Assembly: GCF_004319545.1 (NCBI RefSeq)
Contig: NZ_CP036313.1
Span: 1,065,501-1,129,500 of the forward strand
Direction of reading: 5' to 3'
DNA from: Desulfobacter hydrogenophilus
Lineage (GTDB): Bacteria; Desulfobacterota; Desulfobacteria; Desulfobacterales; Desulfobacteraceae
Length of the DNA stretch: 64,000 nucleotides
Shown piece by piece: positions 38,618 through 47,825 of this stretch (within the stretch, counting starts at the first letter, position 1; every line of letters begins with the position of its first letter). Under the pieces are notes generated by a model. The model saw only the letters and a list, made by a program, of their open reading frames with translations, ran no database searches and had not been told where the DNA came from. The translations under genes were made by a program, and so were the position numbers.

Positions 38618-40512
38618 TGAATAAAACAAATTTTAAAACAGAACACAGAACACCGGAGATCGAAATCAACAAGCCGGGTGCAAGCAAATTCTGGCAACAG
38701 CCCAACTTCAATCTCTGGGCTTATATTATATTTGTGGTTCTCTCTTTTTATTTGTGGCAGGGTTATCTGGAAGTTAAAAAAGAGGAGATTCCCTACAGCA
38801 AATTTATCGCCTACGTGGAAAAGAATGAAGTAGCTGAGGCTAAAGTCACCGACAAATATATCTCCGGTACTCTGAAGTTGAAAGATAAAACAACCAATAG
38901 TCCCCGACGTTTTATTACCGTACCTCTCTTGAATAATGAGTTGGCACAGAACCTTGAAAAACACGGAGTTGAATATTCGGTCAGCAGGGGTAGCAACTGG
39001 TTCGGTAATTTCTTGGTGAATTGGGTCATTCCTTTTGGGATGCTTTTTCTGGTCTGGACATGGATTACCCGCCGCATGGGCCAGGGAGGCAAGGGCTTTC
39101 TCAGTATAGCCGGCAACCGGGTTCATATTCACGCAGAATCGACTCTGAACGTCACCTTTGACGATGTAGCGGGTGCCGAAGAGACTAAGGAGGAATTGCT
39201 TGAAAACGTCGCTTTTTTGAAGGATCCGGAACGCGTGCAGCGGCTGGGAGGAAGGATGCCCAAAGGGGTTTTGCTTGCCGGACCTCCCGGAACCGGCAAG
39301 ACTCTGTTGGCAAGGGCCGTAGCCGGCGAGGCCAAGGTTCCCTTTTTTTCCATCGCCGGTTCCGAGTTTATCGAAATGTTTGTCGGCGTCGGTGCGGCCA
39401 GGGTACGGGAACTTTTTGAACAGGCGCGCCAGAAGGCACCTTGCATCATCTTTATTGATGAAATCGACGCCATCGGTGGAGCCCGCGGCATTGGACCGAT
39501 GATGGGAGGCCATGACGAGCGAGAGCAGACCCTGAATCAATTACTCTCAGAAATGGATGGTTTTGATACTTCCGTCGGAGTTGTGGTGATGGCAGCGACC
39601 AACCGGCCTGATATTTTGGATAAGGCATTGCTTCGAGCAGGCCGGTTTGATCGGCAGATCATTGTTGACAAACCTGATCTCAAAGATAGAGAAGCCATTC
39701 TGAAACTCCATAGCTCCAAAATCGAAATGGCTGAGGATGTCGACCTGCATGTGGTGGCCCAGCGTACTCCGGGTTTTGTCGGAGCAGACCTGGAAAATAT
39801 CGCCAACGAAGCTGCTATTGGTGCGGTGCGGGAAAACCATGACCGGGTAACCATGGAAGATTTCGAAGCTGCCATCGACCGGATTGTTGCCGGGCCGGAA
39901 AAAAAACATCGGGTTTTAAATAATGAGGAAAAGAAAAGGGTGGCATTCCATGAATCCGGCCATACTTTGGTGGCGGTTACTGTGCCTACCGGTACGCCTG
40001 TGCACAAGGTTTCGATCATTCCACGGGGAGTTGCAGCCCTTGGCTATACCATGCAGCTGCCTGTGGATGAAAAATTTCTTTCTACCAAAAATGAACTTAA
40101 GGACCAACTCACCATTTTGCTTGGCGGAAGGGTAGCCGAAGAGATCGCTTTTGGGGATATTTCTAGCGGGGCTCAAAACGATCTGGAAAGAGCGAGTGAA
40201 ATTGCCCGTGCCATGGTCTGCCAGTTCGGCATGAGCGATAATCTCGGGCCGCTCACCTACGGCAAACGGCAACAACTCATGTATCTTGGCGTTCAGGGCC
40301 AGGAAGAACGAAATTATAGTGAAGAAACCGCCAAGCTTATCGATAGTGAGGTTCGCACCTTGGTGGAAGAAGCTCATGAACAGGCGACTCAAATTCTCAC
40401 AAAAAAAAGATCTACTCTTGATGCTCTTGCTGAACTCTTGAAAGAAAAAGAAGTGCTCAGCGGTGATGAGGTCGCCAAGGTGACGAAGAAAGCAGATAAT
40501 GACATTTTTTAA
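38617..40512 (+). CDS. ftsH: Membrane-bound AAA+ zinc metalloprotease FtsH
   Basis: A 631-residue protease. The ATG at 38617 overlaps the upstream stop (TGATG), with AAAAGGA upstream. Seen: TM1 ([16 protein letters not shown]), a periplasmic domain, TM2 ([18 protein letters not shown]), Walker A GPPGTGKT, the pore loop region [13 protein letters not shown], Walker [36 protein letters not shown], and the zinc site HESGH with a later acidic ligand. It degrades misfolded membrane and cytoplasmic proteins. Cotranscription with hsp20 and the ADP-forming synthetase is likely. It is probably an extra copy to a housekeeping ftsH. Confidence 0.94.
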   Translation: MNKTNFKTEHRTPEIEINKPGASKFWQQPNFNLWAYIIFVVLSFYLWQGYLEVKKEEIPYSKFIAYVEKNEVAEAKVTDKYISGTLKLKDKTTNSPRRFITVPLLNNELAQNLEKHGVEYSVSRGSNWFGNFLVNWVIPFGMLFLVWTWITRRMGQGGKGFLSIAGNRVHIHAESTLNVTFDDVAGAEETKEELLENVAFLKDPERVQRLGGRMPKGVLLAGPPGTGKTLLARAVAGEAKVPFFSIAGSEFIEMFVGVGAARVRELFEQARQKAPCIIFIDEIDAIGGARGIGPMMGGHDEREQTLNQLLSEMDGFDTSVGVVVMAATNRPDILDKALLRAGRFDRQIIVDKPDLKDREAILKLHSSKIEMAEDVDLHVVAQRTPGFVGADLENIANEAAIGAVRENHDRVTMEDFEAAIDRIVAGPEKKHRVLNNEEKKRVAFHESGHTLVAVTVPTGTPVHKVSIIPRGVAALGYTMQLPVDEKFLSTKNELKDQLTILLGGRVAEEIAFGDISSGAQNDLERASEIARAMVCQFGMSDNLGPLTYGKRQQLMYLGVQGQEERNYSEETAKLIDSEVRTLVEEAHEQATQILTKKRSTLDALAELLKEKEVLSGDEVAKVTKKADNDIF

Positions 40513-40547
40513 CATATCGGGGTTGATCATAAGATCGGCCATTCTCA

Positions 40548-42227
40548 CTAACTCACCATTTTTATTCTACTTCTTGGCCTTGCAGGTAAAGGCATATTTT
40601 CAACAAGCCATTCAAACATGTTGATCGGTTTGTTTTCAAAAAATCGTTCTGCCGCAGTGGTCCCGTCAGGCCTTTTTAAATGGAAGTTATGAATTACCGT
40701 CAAACCCTTCATTTTTCGATCACTCAGGCGGTGCATTCCATGGTGATGCAAAGATAGTTGAGCATTTCGTCCTTCTACACAGGAACTTGATCTTTGAAAA
40801 AGTCCAGCACACTCCTTGGCAGTTCTTACCATAGAGTCGATTTCACAATCATCAAATCCGGAAAGAGGCCCGGTTTTGTCCTTCAAGACTGAAAGTAATT
40901 CCTGTGATTTTTGTCGAATTTTCCCTCTTTGTTCGGGGTCCGTCTCCTTTTGGGCAACTTTGTGGAGGTAAAAGCCCGGAATCAACCAGTTGTGCATTAA
41001 TTCGCGTTGGTCATCAGTCAAAGCCATCTTGTTGACAAGCGATTCGACCATCCAAAAAAAAAATGCAATGGTTGCTGTCATCTTTTCGGTGACGCGCCAG
41101 GCCTTCTCAATTCGTTCCTTGCATCGATCTGCCAAGTCTTCTGTCTCTTCCCGGATTTAATTAAAACACCCTTTCAGTTGAATACTTACAGAGGCTGAGT
41201 CCCGCCTTGCACCTGTGAGAGAGTCGTAGGGATGATAAGCCGTGCTTATTTCCTTTCTTGCTTTTGAAACAGTTTCCCGGTTTCCCCTTGTCTTATCCAG
41301 AGAGGCTCTTGCTTCTTGTTCTTTTTTCTGACAAATGGAGATTCTTTTATCAAAGTCGGGATGCCTGCCAACGGGCCGTTTAACAAGGTTTTCAAAATCT
41401 TCTTTACTTTTCAGTGCCCCATGGACTGTCTTTTCACTTTTTTCATGTTCTTTTTCGGCCTTTCGGATTGCGGCAGAGAGTGGAGCTCCGGTTCCCCTGC
41501 TGATTTCATACATTACATGAAAAAGATCTGGGGAGTGATGGCCGTTCAGACCTTTGGTAACATGATAGATCAGTCCTTTCCCCTCATCGCTGGTACCCTG
41601 GAGAACCTTGACGGGGAGATTAGCAATCGCCTCGATCACCGCCTGGTTCCAGGTATCTCCCGAGCGATTCTTTTCATATCTTTCAAGGATGATATAGTTG
41701 GAGTCAGGCTCAATAGCCACAAGGCAGATCTGAGGATGAAAGGTTTCGTCTTCACACAGGGTGATCCGTTTTTCAGGCATCAGTATTGAAAGACGAGCTT
41801 TTTCCATATCACCGAACTGGCCTATCATGATGTCTATTTCATCCGAAATCTTTTGATGGGTGCCGTAGGATGAAGCCACAAAGCTTGATAATTGGGTTAA
41901 CTCCAGGAAGTTAGATATATTCCGAAGGCTGGCACAACCTACCTTGGTGAATTCAAAATGGAGAGCCTGAATCAGGATATGTAAAAATTTAACCCCTGCC
42001 GGGCTCTCAAAAAAAGAGACCATGGACGGATCCGCATCAATTCGGTTCATACGGTTCAGCCAATTTTGGAGCGTCGTACGGGGAACACCGTTATCTTTAG
42101 CAAACTCCCGCTGGCTGAGTTTTTCTTTGTGGGTTTGAAAATCAATAATTTTCATGGAGACGTCGTCTCTATCCCACCTCTTTTTCAGATTTGCTTTTTG
42201 AGAAGACTCAGAGTATGTAATGGTCAT
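40548..42227 (-). pseudogene. Large transposase-like protein with one in-frame stop
   Basis: Reading from 42227, an HTH-like N-terminus (LSQREFAKDNGVPRTTLQNWLNRM), a core with acidic residues (LCEDETFHPQICLVAIEP, SDEGKGLIYHV, HHSPDLFHVMYEIS) and a C-terminal half (MALTDDQRELMHNWLIPGF, SSSCVEGRNAQLSLHHHGMHR) form one continuous frame of about 560 codons. It is broken only by TAA at 41157-41159, where CAA or another single-base relative is expected. The layout fits a DUF6399-like transposase family; family assignment is from memory and moderate. It faces ftsH. Confidence 0.65.
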
Positions 42228-42491
42228 GCTCGGTCTGTTGTTCCTTTATTTAGAATAGTTTTTGTTGGCGCAATATCTATTCTCAGACCGGGCTATTTTT
42301 GTCTATCTATTTTTCTCATAAATTTATTTTCTTTTGCTACCCCGTGGCCCATCTTATGATCAAGCCCTACCCGGACAAATGGGTATAAACGGTTCTCTAC
42401 AGATTTTCTTTACAACAAGCTGTATTTGTATAGAATTCCAACTTACGCAAAGTGGAAAAGGGCGCAAGCCTTACAATGAAGAACACCGGAA

Positions 42492-42640
42492 AGCCATGTA
42501 CGGGAGAACCGTATGCACGGTTTGATGAGGGAGCACTGAGGGTGCAAGGTATTTGGAACACGTAGTAGCCGCGTGCGGCAAGGCGTCTCGAATATATAAA
42601 GGGCCAAAAAAACCGGCTAAATCAGTGCTCTACTCTACCC
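42492..42640 (+). mobile_element. 3' end of a group II intron (domains V-VI), no reverse transcriptase
   Basis: AGCCATGTACGG-GAGA-ACCGTATG followed by CACGGTTTGATGAGG has the AGC start, GNRA-type tetraloop and closing arm of a domain V hairpin. It is followed by a domain VI-like segment and an end CTCTACTCTACC typical of bacterial group II introns. The upstream intron body and its reverse transcriptase are missing; 42228-42491 shows nothing else I can name. Confidence 0.65.
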
Positions 42641-42878
42641 CGAATTCAAGGGACTGATTTACAATGTTTCCTACGGGGTGTTGGGGGTGGCGTATGCCCT
42701 GGCCTTAAAGGTTCATCGCACGGCTCTTGAATCTGTTTCCATGGGGGCGGTGGATTCCGTTGTCATGGAAAACCAGGTATTCATGGACGTGTTTGCCTGT
42801 TTTCCCCTGGTGTTCATGGCAGGGTTGACGGTCATGGTGTTTTTTTCGTTTCTGACCTTTAAAAAGGAATCTTCTTAA
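42639..42878 (+). pseudogene. C-terminal fragment of a membrane protein
   Basis: The frame reads out of the intron end: PEFKGLIYNVSYGVLGVAYALALKVHRTALESVSMGAVDSVVMENQVFMDVFACFPLVFMAGLTVMVFFSFLTFKKESS. It has two hydrophobic segments and a short cytoplasmic tail, like the last helices of a transporter. I cannot name the family. It lies just upstream of tetR and may once have been the regulated pump gene. Confidence 0.5.
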
Positions 42879-42918
42879 AACGATCCTCTTCTCAATCCCT
42901 TTCTTTCACGACGATCCC

Positions 42919-42947
42919 TTGACATAAATCATACCAAGTAGTATGTT
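42919..42947 (+). promoter_or_regulatory. tetR promoter with overlapping dyad operator
   Basis: TTGACA (42919-42924) and TATGTT (42942-42947) are 17 bp apart. CATACCAAGTAGTATG (42930-42945) is a dyad with 5-bp arms inside the spacer, a typical place for TetR autorepression. Confidence 0.65.
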
Positions 42948-43002
42948 TTTTCGAAATTATACGGGCCATGGAATTGTTGGTGGGAATAGAGGTAAACCGC
43001 CC

Positions 43003-43596
43003 ATGAAAAAAATAGAGTTAAAGAAAAAGTTAAAGTTAAACAGCATCGTTAAAGCCGCGCAAGCGTTGTTTCAATCCAATGGCTTCATCGGTACCAGTAT
43101 GGATAAAATTGCCGACAAGGCCGGTGTCACCAAACAAACGGTATACCGGTATTTCGATTCGAAGGAGGCCCTTTTCAAGGCGGCTCTGGACCTGAATCGC
43201 CTGGAGGCGACCACCCATGATTTCCAGGAGGCACTGAACCTGGAAGATCCCACAGAGGCCTTGGAAACCTTTGCAACCGGATTCATTGAAAGACATTTGT
43301 CCAAAGAGCATCTGGCAAACATCCGTTTGCTGGTATCCGAGGGCCCCATGGTGCCTGAAATAACCCGCGTCTTTTATGCCATGGGTCCCCGACGGATGAG
43401 AACCCGCCTTTCACAATTTTTAAAGGACAGATTTAACATAGAAGACGCCGAATACGAGATTGGCGTTTTTCTCGACATTCTTCTTTCCCTGCGCATGCCT
43501 GTACTTACCGGCCTGCATGCGCCTCCGTCCCGGGAAAGTCTCCGGCGGCATGCTGCCAAAGCCGTCAAGGTTCTCATGAAATTACTCGATTTATAA
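43003..43596 (+). CDS. TetR/AcrR-family transcriptional regulator
   Basis: A 197-residue protein. I place the start at the ATG at 43003; the longer frame from 42943 begins inside the -10 box and cannot be translated from this promoter. Seen: a lysine-rich N-terminus, the HTH SIVKAAQALFQSNGFIGTSMDKIADKAGVTKQTVYRYFDSKEALFKAAL (about 12-60) and a helical ligand domain with the TetR_C-type segment LRLLVSEGPMVPEITRVFYAMGPRRMRTRL. It likely represses itself via the dyad at 42930, and possibly the MFS-molybdoenzyme operon whose promoter holds a related ATACC dyad. Confidence 0.92.
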   Translation: MKKIELKKKLKLNSIVKAAQALFQSNGFIGTSMDKIADKAGVTKQTVYRYFDSKEALFKAALDLNRLEATTHDFQEALNLEDPTEALETFATGFIERHLSKEHLANIRLLVSEGPMVPEITRVFYAMGPRRMRTRLSQFLKDRFNIEDAEYEIGVFLDILLSLRMPVLTGLHAPPSRESLRRHAAKAVKVLMKLLDL

Positions 43597-43709
43597 CGGT
43601 TGCAGACTGTCCCTGGTTTCCCACGGCCAGGGTTGGGTCCACATTAAATATGGAAATTTGGTCCTTCAAGTTTATTTAAAAATTTCATACAAAATAAAGG
43701 GAGGTAACC

Positions 43710-44089
43710 ATGATAACCCAAAAACGACCACTGAAATGTGAAGAATGTGGCGCAGTCATTCCTGAAAACGATGAAAGGGAATTCAAAGGCAGGTGATCTG
43801 CGAGGATTGCTACATGACCGTACTTTCTCCGTTGAAGGTATGCGATCCATGGGCTGCATGCTGCGCCAAGTCCTTTTCGGATAAACCCGGTTCCCAGCCG
43901 GATTTAACCCCGGTGCAGACACGGATCCTGCAGGTTTTAAAAGAAACCGGTGGCCTTGAACGCCAGGAACTTGCGGAACGGCTTAAGCTTTCCGAGGAGG
44001 AGTTGAAACGAGATTTTGCAACACTCCGTCACATGGAAAAAGTAAGGGCTGAAAAAAAGGACGGATGTATAATACTCAGCCTATCGTAA
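43710..44089 (+). pseudogene. Zinc-finger plus winged-helix protein interrupted by a -1 frameshift
   Basis: GGGAGG precedes the ATG at 43710. Frame 1 reads MITQKRPLKCEECGAVIPENDEREFKGR then TGA. The next frame continues at once with VICEDCYMTVLSPLKVC, completing a CxxC...CxxC zinc site, then a winged-helix-like segment (LTPVQTRILQVLKETGGLERQELAERLKLSEEELKRDFATLRHMEKV). Restoring one G in AGGTGA (AGGGTGA) gives a single protein of about 126 residues. It is either a recent frameshift, a sequence error, or a programmed shift. Probably a metal-linked DNA-binding regulator, translationally close to the methyltransferase. Confidence 0.65.
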
Positions 44090-44109
44090 ATACTTTGAAC
44101 AGGATCGAT

Positions 44110-44976
44110 ATGAATTTATTTCCATTGCAAAACCAAACGGTCTGGAAAGATCTGTGGCAGAAAGAGTTAAAGAATGATCCGGAAACAAAGGAAAGCCAGG
44201 ATCATATTAAAAAATGGGACCAGCGTGCCCCGAGCTTTGACAAAAGAACCGTCAGCCCGGAGGCTGTTTTACGAAAAGAGCGCATCTTTTCCATGCTGGA
44301 GAACGCGGGTGCGCTTCAGGCCGGAAACCGCATCCTTGATATCGGGTCAGGACCGGGCAACTGGGCCATTCCCATGGTGGAAATGGGGGCGGAAGTGGTG
44401 GCTGTTGAGCCTTCCGGCGGCATGGTGAAAATACTAAGGGAGAAAATGGCTGCCAGGGGCATTCATTCCGATCAACTCCGCATTGATCAGAGAGCATGGC
44501 AGGATGTGGATGTGGAAAAAGAGGGACTGTCCGGCCAGTTTGATCTGGTTTTTGCTTCCATGAGTCCGGGGGTTCGGGATCCGGAAACATTGAACAAGGC
44601 CATGAAGGCCTCCCGTAAATTCTGCTATTTAAGCACTTTTTCAGGTGGGGGGTGGCGGAGCTGTTACAATAATCTGTGGCAGAACATTACCGGACAGGTG
44701 CTTGAATCATCCTCGTGGGATTTTATCTATCCCTTCAGCTATGTTTACGCCCTGGGGTACCGCCCCCAGATCGATTTCAATGTCTGGACCCATGACCGGG
44801 ATGAAACCATTGATGAAGCAGTCGAAAACATCAGCTTTTTTGTCCAGGGGGCTGTGGATGTCACTCCGGAAATCCGGGAAAAGTTGAAGGCCCATGTCAC
44901 AAGCCAGGCCGTGGATGGCATTTTCCATCAGAAACAGACCATTTGCCAGGGGGTAATGCTGTGGCAGATCGCCTGA
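44110..44976 (+). CDS. Class I SAM-dependent methyltransferase
   Basis: A 288-residue protein from the ATG at 44110 (AGGA 5 bp upstream); an alternative start at 44065 overlaps the previous gene. Seen: a helical N-terminal extension, the SAM site ILDIGSGPGNWAIPM (about 80-95), VVAVEPSGGM at the end of strand 2, and FDLVFASMSPGV in the motif IV position. The substrate is unknown. It lies in a tetR-zinc protein-methyltransferase cluster, which might modify a metal or xenobiotic compound (speculative). It ends before a strong hairpin shared with the convergent ferredoxin gene. Confidence 0.85.
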   Translation: MNLFPLQNQTVWKDLWQKELKNDPETKESQDHIKKWDQRAPSFDKRTVSPEAVLRKERIFSMLENAGALQAGNRILDIGSGPGNWAIPMVEMGAEVVAVEPSGGMVKILREKMAARGIHSDQLRIDQRAWQDVDVEKEGLSGQFDLVFASMSPGVRDPETLNKAMKASRKFCYLSTFSGGGWRSCYNNLWQNITGQVLESSSWDFIYPFSYVYALGYRPQIDFNVWTHDRDETIDEAVENISFFVQGAVDVTPEIREKLKAHVTSQAVDGIFHQKQTICQGVMLWQIA

Positions 44977-45059
44977 CCCGGGGCCATGGCCGGTCCATCT
45001 GAAACAATCGTCTGGCATTTTGGCATTCAGGTTGGCTTTCAATGGTAAAGTTAAGGGAT

Positions 45060-45090
45060 GGACCCCAGGGGTGGCTGTCCCCTGGGGTCC
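45060..45090. terminator. Bidirectional terminator hairpin
   Basis: GGACCCCAGGGG and CCCCTGGGGTCC form a perfect 12-bp stem with a 7-nt loop between the convergent methyltransferase and ferredoxin genes. Confidence 0.75.
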
Positions 45091-45603
45091 TTATCCATTC
45101 CCTTTAAGCGCTTTAGCCACAAAGGTTTCATACGCTTTTTTTTCCTCCAGAGTCACTTCTTCCAGAACCAGGGCCCTTCCCGGGCAGGTGGCCACGCATG
45201 GCGGATCCGTGCCTGCCAGGGCCTGACCGACACAGAGATCGCATTTTTGCATCACCTGATCCTCTCCGAACTGGGGCACACCAAAAGGACACGCTTCGGC
45301 GCAGGCCCTGCATCCGATACAGAGGGTCGTATCCACCCGTACCCGGCCGTCCTCCGCCTGTTTTAAAATGGCCTCCACCGGGCATACCTCTGCACAGGCC
45401 GGATCGCTGCAGTGCAGGCAGGAGAGGGAAAGACCATGGCTTTTTACCCCGGGGTAGCTGCCTTCCCATAGATTGATCACCCTGCGGTACTGGACACCAT
45501 AGGGCAGACCACGCCACATCTTGCAGGCGGTTTCACACCCGTGGCACTGGATGCACCTTTCAGGATAAAATTTGATCATGTATTCCCGTGTCAAATCGTT
45601 CAT
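45091..45603 (-). CDS. Four-cluster ferredoxin-type electron-transfer subunit (DmsB/PhsB-like)
   Basis: A 170-residue protein. The ATG at 45603 overlaps the stop of the molybdoenzyme gene (ATGA) and has AGGAGG 5 bp upstream; the upstream in-frame start is less likely. Seen: four cysteine groups typical of the DMSO-reductase B family: CIQCHGCETAC, CLHCSDPACAEVCP, CIGCRACAEACPFG and CDLCVGQALAGTDPPCVATCP, for up to four [4Fe-4S] clusters. It carries electrons between the catalytic subunit and a partner. No membrane anchor subunit is adjacent, and no signal peptide is seen, so the pair may be cytoplasmic. Confidence 0.93.
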   Translation of the reverse strand: MNDLTREYMIKFYPERCIQCHGCETACKMWRGLPYGVQYRRVINLWEGSYPGVKSHGLSLSCLHCSDPACAEVCPVEAILKQAEDGRVRVDTTLCIGCRACAEACPFGVPQFGEDQVMQKCDLCVGQALAGTDPPCVATCPGRALVLEEVTLEEKKAYETFVAKALKGNG

Positions 45604-47810
45604 TTCGTCCTCCTGCATTTTTCCACCTCAACCAGCGTCTGACTGGTCATGGCCGTCACCATGGGATCATAGGCTTTTTCAGGGTCCACACTGTACATGA
45701 TATTGACGTTGGCGCCACCATCGGTCAGCGGATAATCCGCCATTTTAAGCTCCTCGCATCCCTGCCACCAGCCGTGGAGAAGCATCACCGTATCCGGACG
45801 GATGCCCGGGTACAGTTGTGCCCTGACCCTGAGCCATCCATGGGGCGAGGTGACTTTGATCCAGTCCCCGTCCTTGATGTCTCTGGTACCGGCAGTGTCC
45901 GGGTGGATGTGTAGCATAGGGTCGGGCTCGAGTTCGCGCAGGAAGGGTACGTTCCGCTGCCAGGATGCGCTGAAGTTTTTGGATGTATGATAATCGGAAA
46001 AAATCAGCGGATAGGTTCGGGTAAGATCCGGCGTGGCCGTAATGCCTTCCGGCGGTTCCCGCCATTCGGGCATGGGTGGATAGCCGGCCTGTTCAAAGGT
46101 GGTGTTGTAGAGAGCCACCTTGCCCTGGGGTAAAAAGGGACCCTTATCCAGCCGGGTGCTGGGACGCTGGAACACCCGGTCGAATTTTTCGTATTCATGC
46201 CTGGCAGAAGAAAACGCCAGGCCGACTGGGTGCTGCCGCAGCCCTGCCATATCCACACCCAAAGGTGCCAGTTGCTCATCCATGCAGGCCGTGATGTCCC
46301 CCTGCCAGAAGTCGTCACCATAGTCCATGGCCTTACCCAGATCCAGGAAAAATTCGAACATGGATTTGTACGGTCCCAACGGGTTGATGACCCGATTGGT
46401 GGACATGAGCCAGTTAGGGCCATATTGAAAGGGATGGTCGGTCTCATATCCGGTGGCCACGGGCATAACAATATCGGCCCAGGGGATTTCCGGGGTACGG
46501 GCCACATCCAGCACCACAAAAAAATCGAGTCGTTCAAGTGCTGCCAGAACGTTACGGGTTCCCCGGGTGCTGGCCAGGGGCTGGGTTCCCGGAGCAATGA
46601 TGCCCCGGACCGGGTAGGGGGTTTGGGTCAGCACGCTTTCCCATATCCGGTAGTAGGCCGAAGTCGGACCTTCCAGAAAGGGCTGGAAATATTTGGGGAA
46701 CTCCGGGGCGACCAACTTATCCACAAGCTCTCGGGTAAACCTGTGCTTGAGGGTAATGTCCCCGGGGGCCTTGGGGGGCGGCAGTTTCAACAGGTTGGTT
46801 CCGGGCCGGTCAAGGTGCCCTGTGACGGCCATGAGCATGGCGATGGCCCGGACGGCATCTCCGGCCGAAGGGGCGTGTTCCAGGCCGTTGCCCACGTCGA
46901 TGGCGGCCCTGGGACAGGTAGCATAGGCCCTGGCGACTCCTTTGATCTGGGTTGCGGGTACGCCTGTGATGATTTGTGCCCATTCGGGGGAATATTGCCG
47001 GACGTGCGCCTTTAGGGACTCAAAGCCGTAGCACCAACGGGCAACAAAATCATGGTCGATCAGGTCCTCTTTGAGCACCACATGCAGCATGGCCAGGGCC
47101 AGGGCCGCATCTGTGCCCGGCCTGACAGGTACCCAGGTATCGGCCATGCCTGCATCCGGTTCCACGGATGGCTTGATGGCAATGATGTGCGCCCCCCGTT
47201 GGGTGGCCTCCAGAAAAGCCCTTGCCGCAGAGGACACCGGGCCCGAGTAGATGGGCTGCCGCCCCCAGTAGATAATGAGATCGCTGTTGGCGGTGTCCGG
47301 CAGGGGCCAGTCCGCCACCGTGTACATGAAGGCAAAAACGCGTTGTAGCACGCAGATGCCGCTGTGCCCATAGTTGGGGGTTCCGTGAACAACGGCAAAC
47401 CGTTGCAGGTATTCGCTGTAGGAGCGTTTGGCCGGGGAAAGGATGGCCAGGGACTCGGGACCGTATTCTCGCTTCTGGCCCAGCAGAACCTCGGCGATAT
47501 GGGCGATGGCCTCATCCCAGCTGATTTTTTCGAATTTACCCTCTCCTTTTCTGCCGATACGCCGCAGGGGATGGGTCAGCCGATCCCGGGAATAGACCCA
47601 CTGGGGTGCCGTATGGGCCTTGGCACAAAGAGCGCCCCTGTTGTTTGGGCATTCGTCCATGCCGGCCACACGGAGGAATTTTCCGTTTTTGCTGAAGGCG
47701 TAGATACCGCATCCCCCACCCGGCCCGCCGGGACCGCACATGCCGCACACCGTGGGGACAACTTCTTCTCCTCTGACTTCTGCCACTTTAATGGCCTGTT
47801 CATAATTCAT
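45600..47810 (-). CDS. Molybdopterin (bis-MGD) oxidoreductase catalytic subunit
   Basis: A 736-residue DMSO-reductase-superfamily enzyme. Seen: an N-terminal [4Fe-4S] motif C22-x2-C25-x8-C34-x27-C62 in a glycine-rich loop (VCGMCGPGGPGGGCGIY); the loop between the second and third Cys is longer than the usual x3. Next come GALCAKAHTAPQWVYSRDRL, a probable Mo-ligand region YGHSGICVLQRV (Cys153), and the C-terminal molybdopterin domain (IHPDTAGTRDIKDGDWIKVTSPHG). No Tat signal is seen. The substrate is unknown. It is coupled to the ferredoxin subunit and follows an MFS gene by 15 bp, suggesting uptake and cytoplasmic conversion of a small organic substrate (inference). Confidence 0.92.
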   Translation of the reverse strand: MNYEQAIKVAEVRGEEVVPTVCGMCGPGGPGGGCGIYAFSKNGKFLRVAGMDECPNNRGALCAKAHTAPQWVYSRDRLTHPLRRIGRKGEGKFEKISWDEAIAHIAEVLLGQKREYGPESLAILSPAKRSYSEYLQRFAVVHGTPNYGHSGICVLQRVFAFMYTVADWPLPDTANSDLIIYWGRQPIYSGPVSSAARAFLEATQRGAHIIAIKPSVEPDAGMADTWVPVRPGTDAALALAMLHVVLKEDLIDHDFVARWCYGFESLKAHVRQYSPEWAQIITGVPATQIKGVARAYATCPRAAIDVGNGLEHAPSAGDAVRAIAMLMAVTGHLDRPGTNLLKLPPPKAPGDITLKHRFTRELVDKLVAPEFPKYFQPFLEGPTSAYYRIWESVLTQTPYPVRGIIAPGTQPLASTRGTRNVLAALERLDFFVVLDVARTPEIPWADIVMPVATGYETDHPFQYGPNWLMSTNRVINPLGPYKSMFEFFLDLGKAMDYGDDFWQGDITACMDEQLAPLGVDMAGLRQHPVGLAFSSARHEYEKFDRVFQRPSTRLDKGPFLPQGKVALYNTTFEQAGYPPMPEWREPPEGITATPDLTRTYPLIFSDYHTSKNFSASWQRNVPFLRELEPDPMLHIHPDTAGTRDIKDGDWIKVTSPHGWLRVRAQLYPGIRPDTVMLLHGWWQGCEELKMADYPLTDGGANVNIMYSVDPEKAYDPMVTAMTSQTLVEVEKCRRTK

Positions 47811-47825
47811 GGATCATATTTCCCT

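Noticed and set aside
42943..43002. N-terminal 20-residue extension of TetR
   Set aside because: Its start lies inside the -10 box of the promoter.
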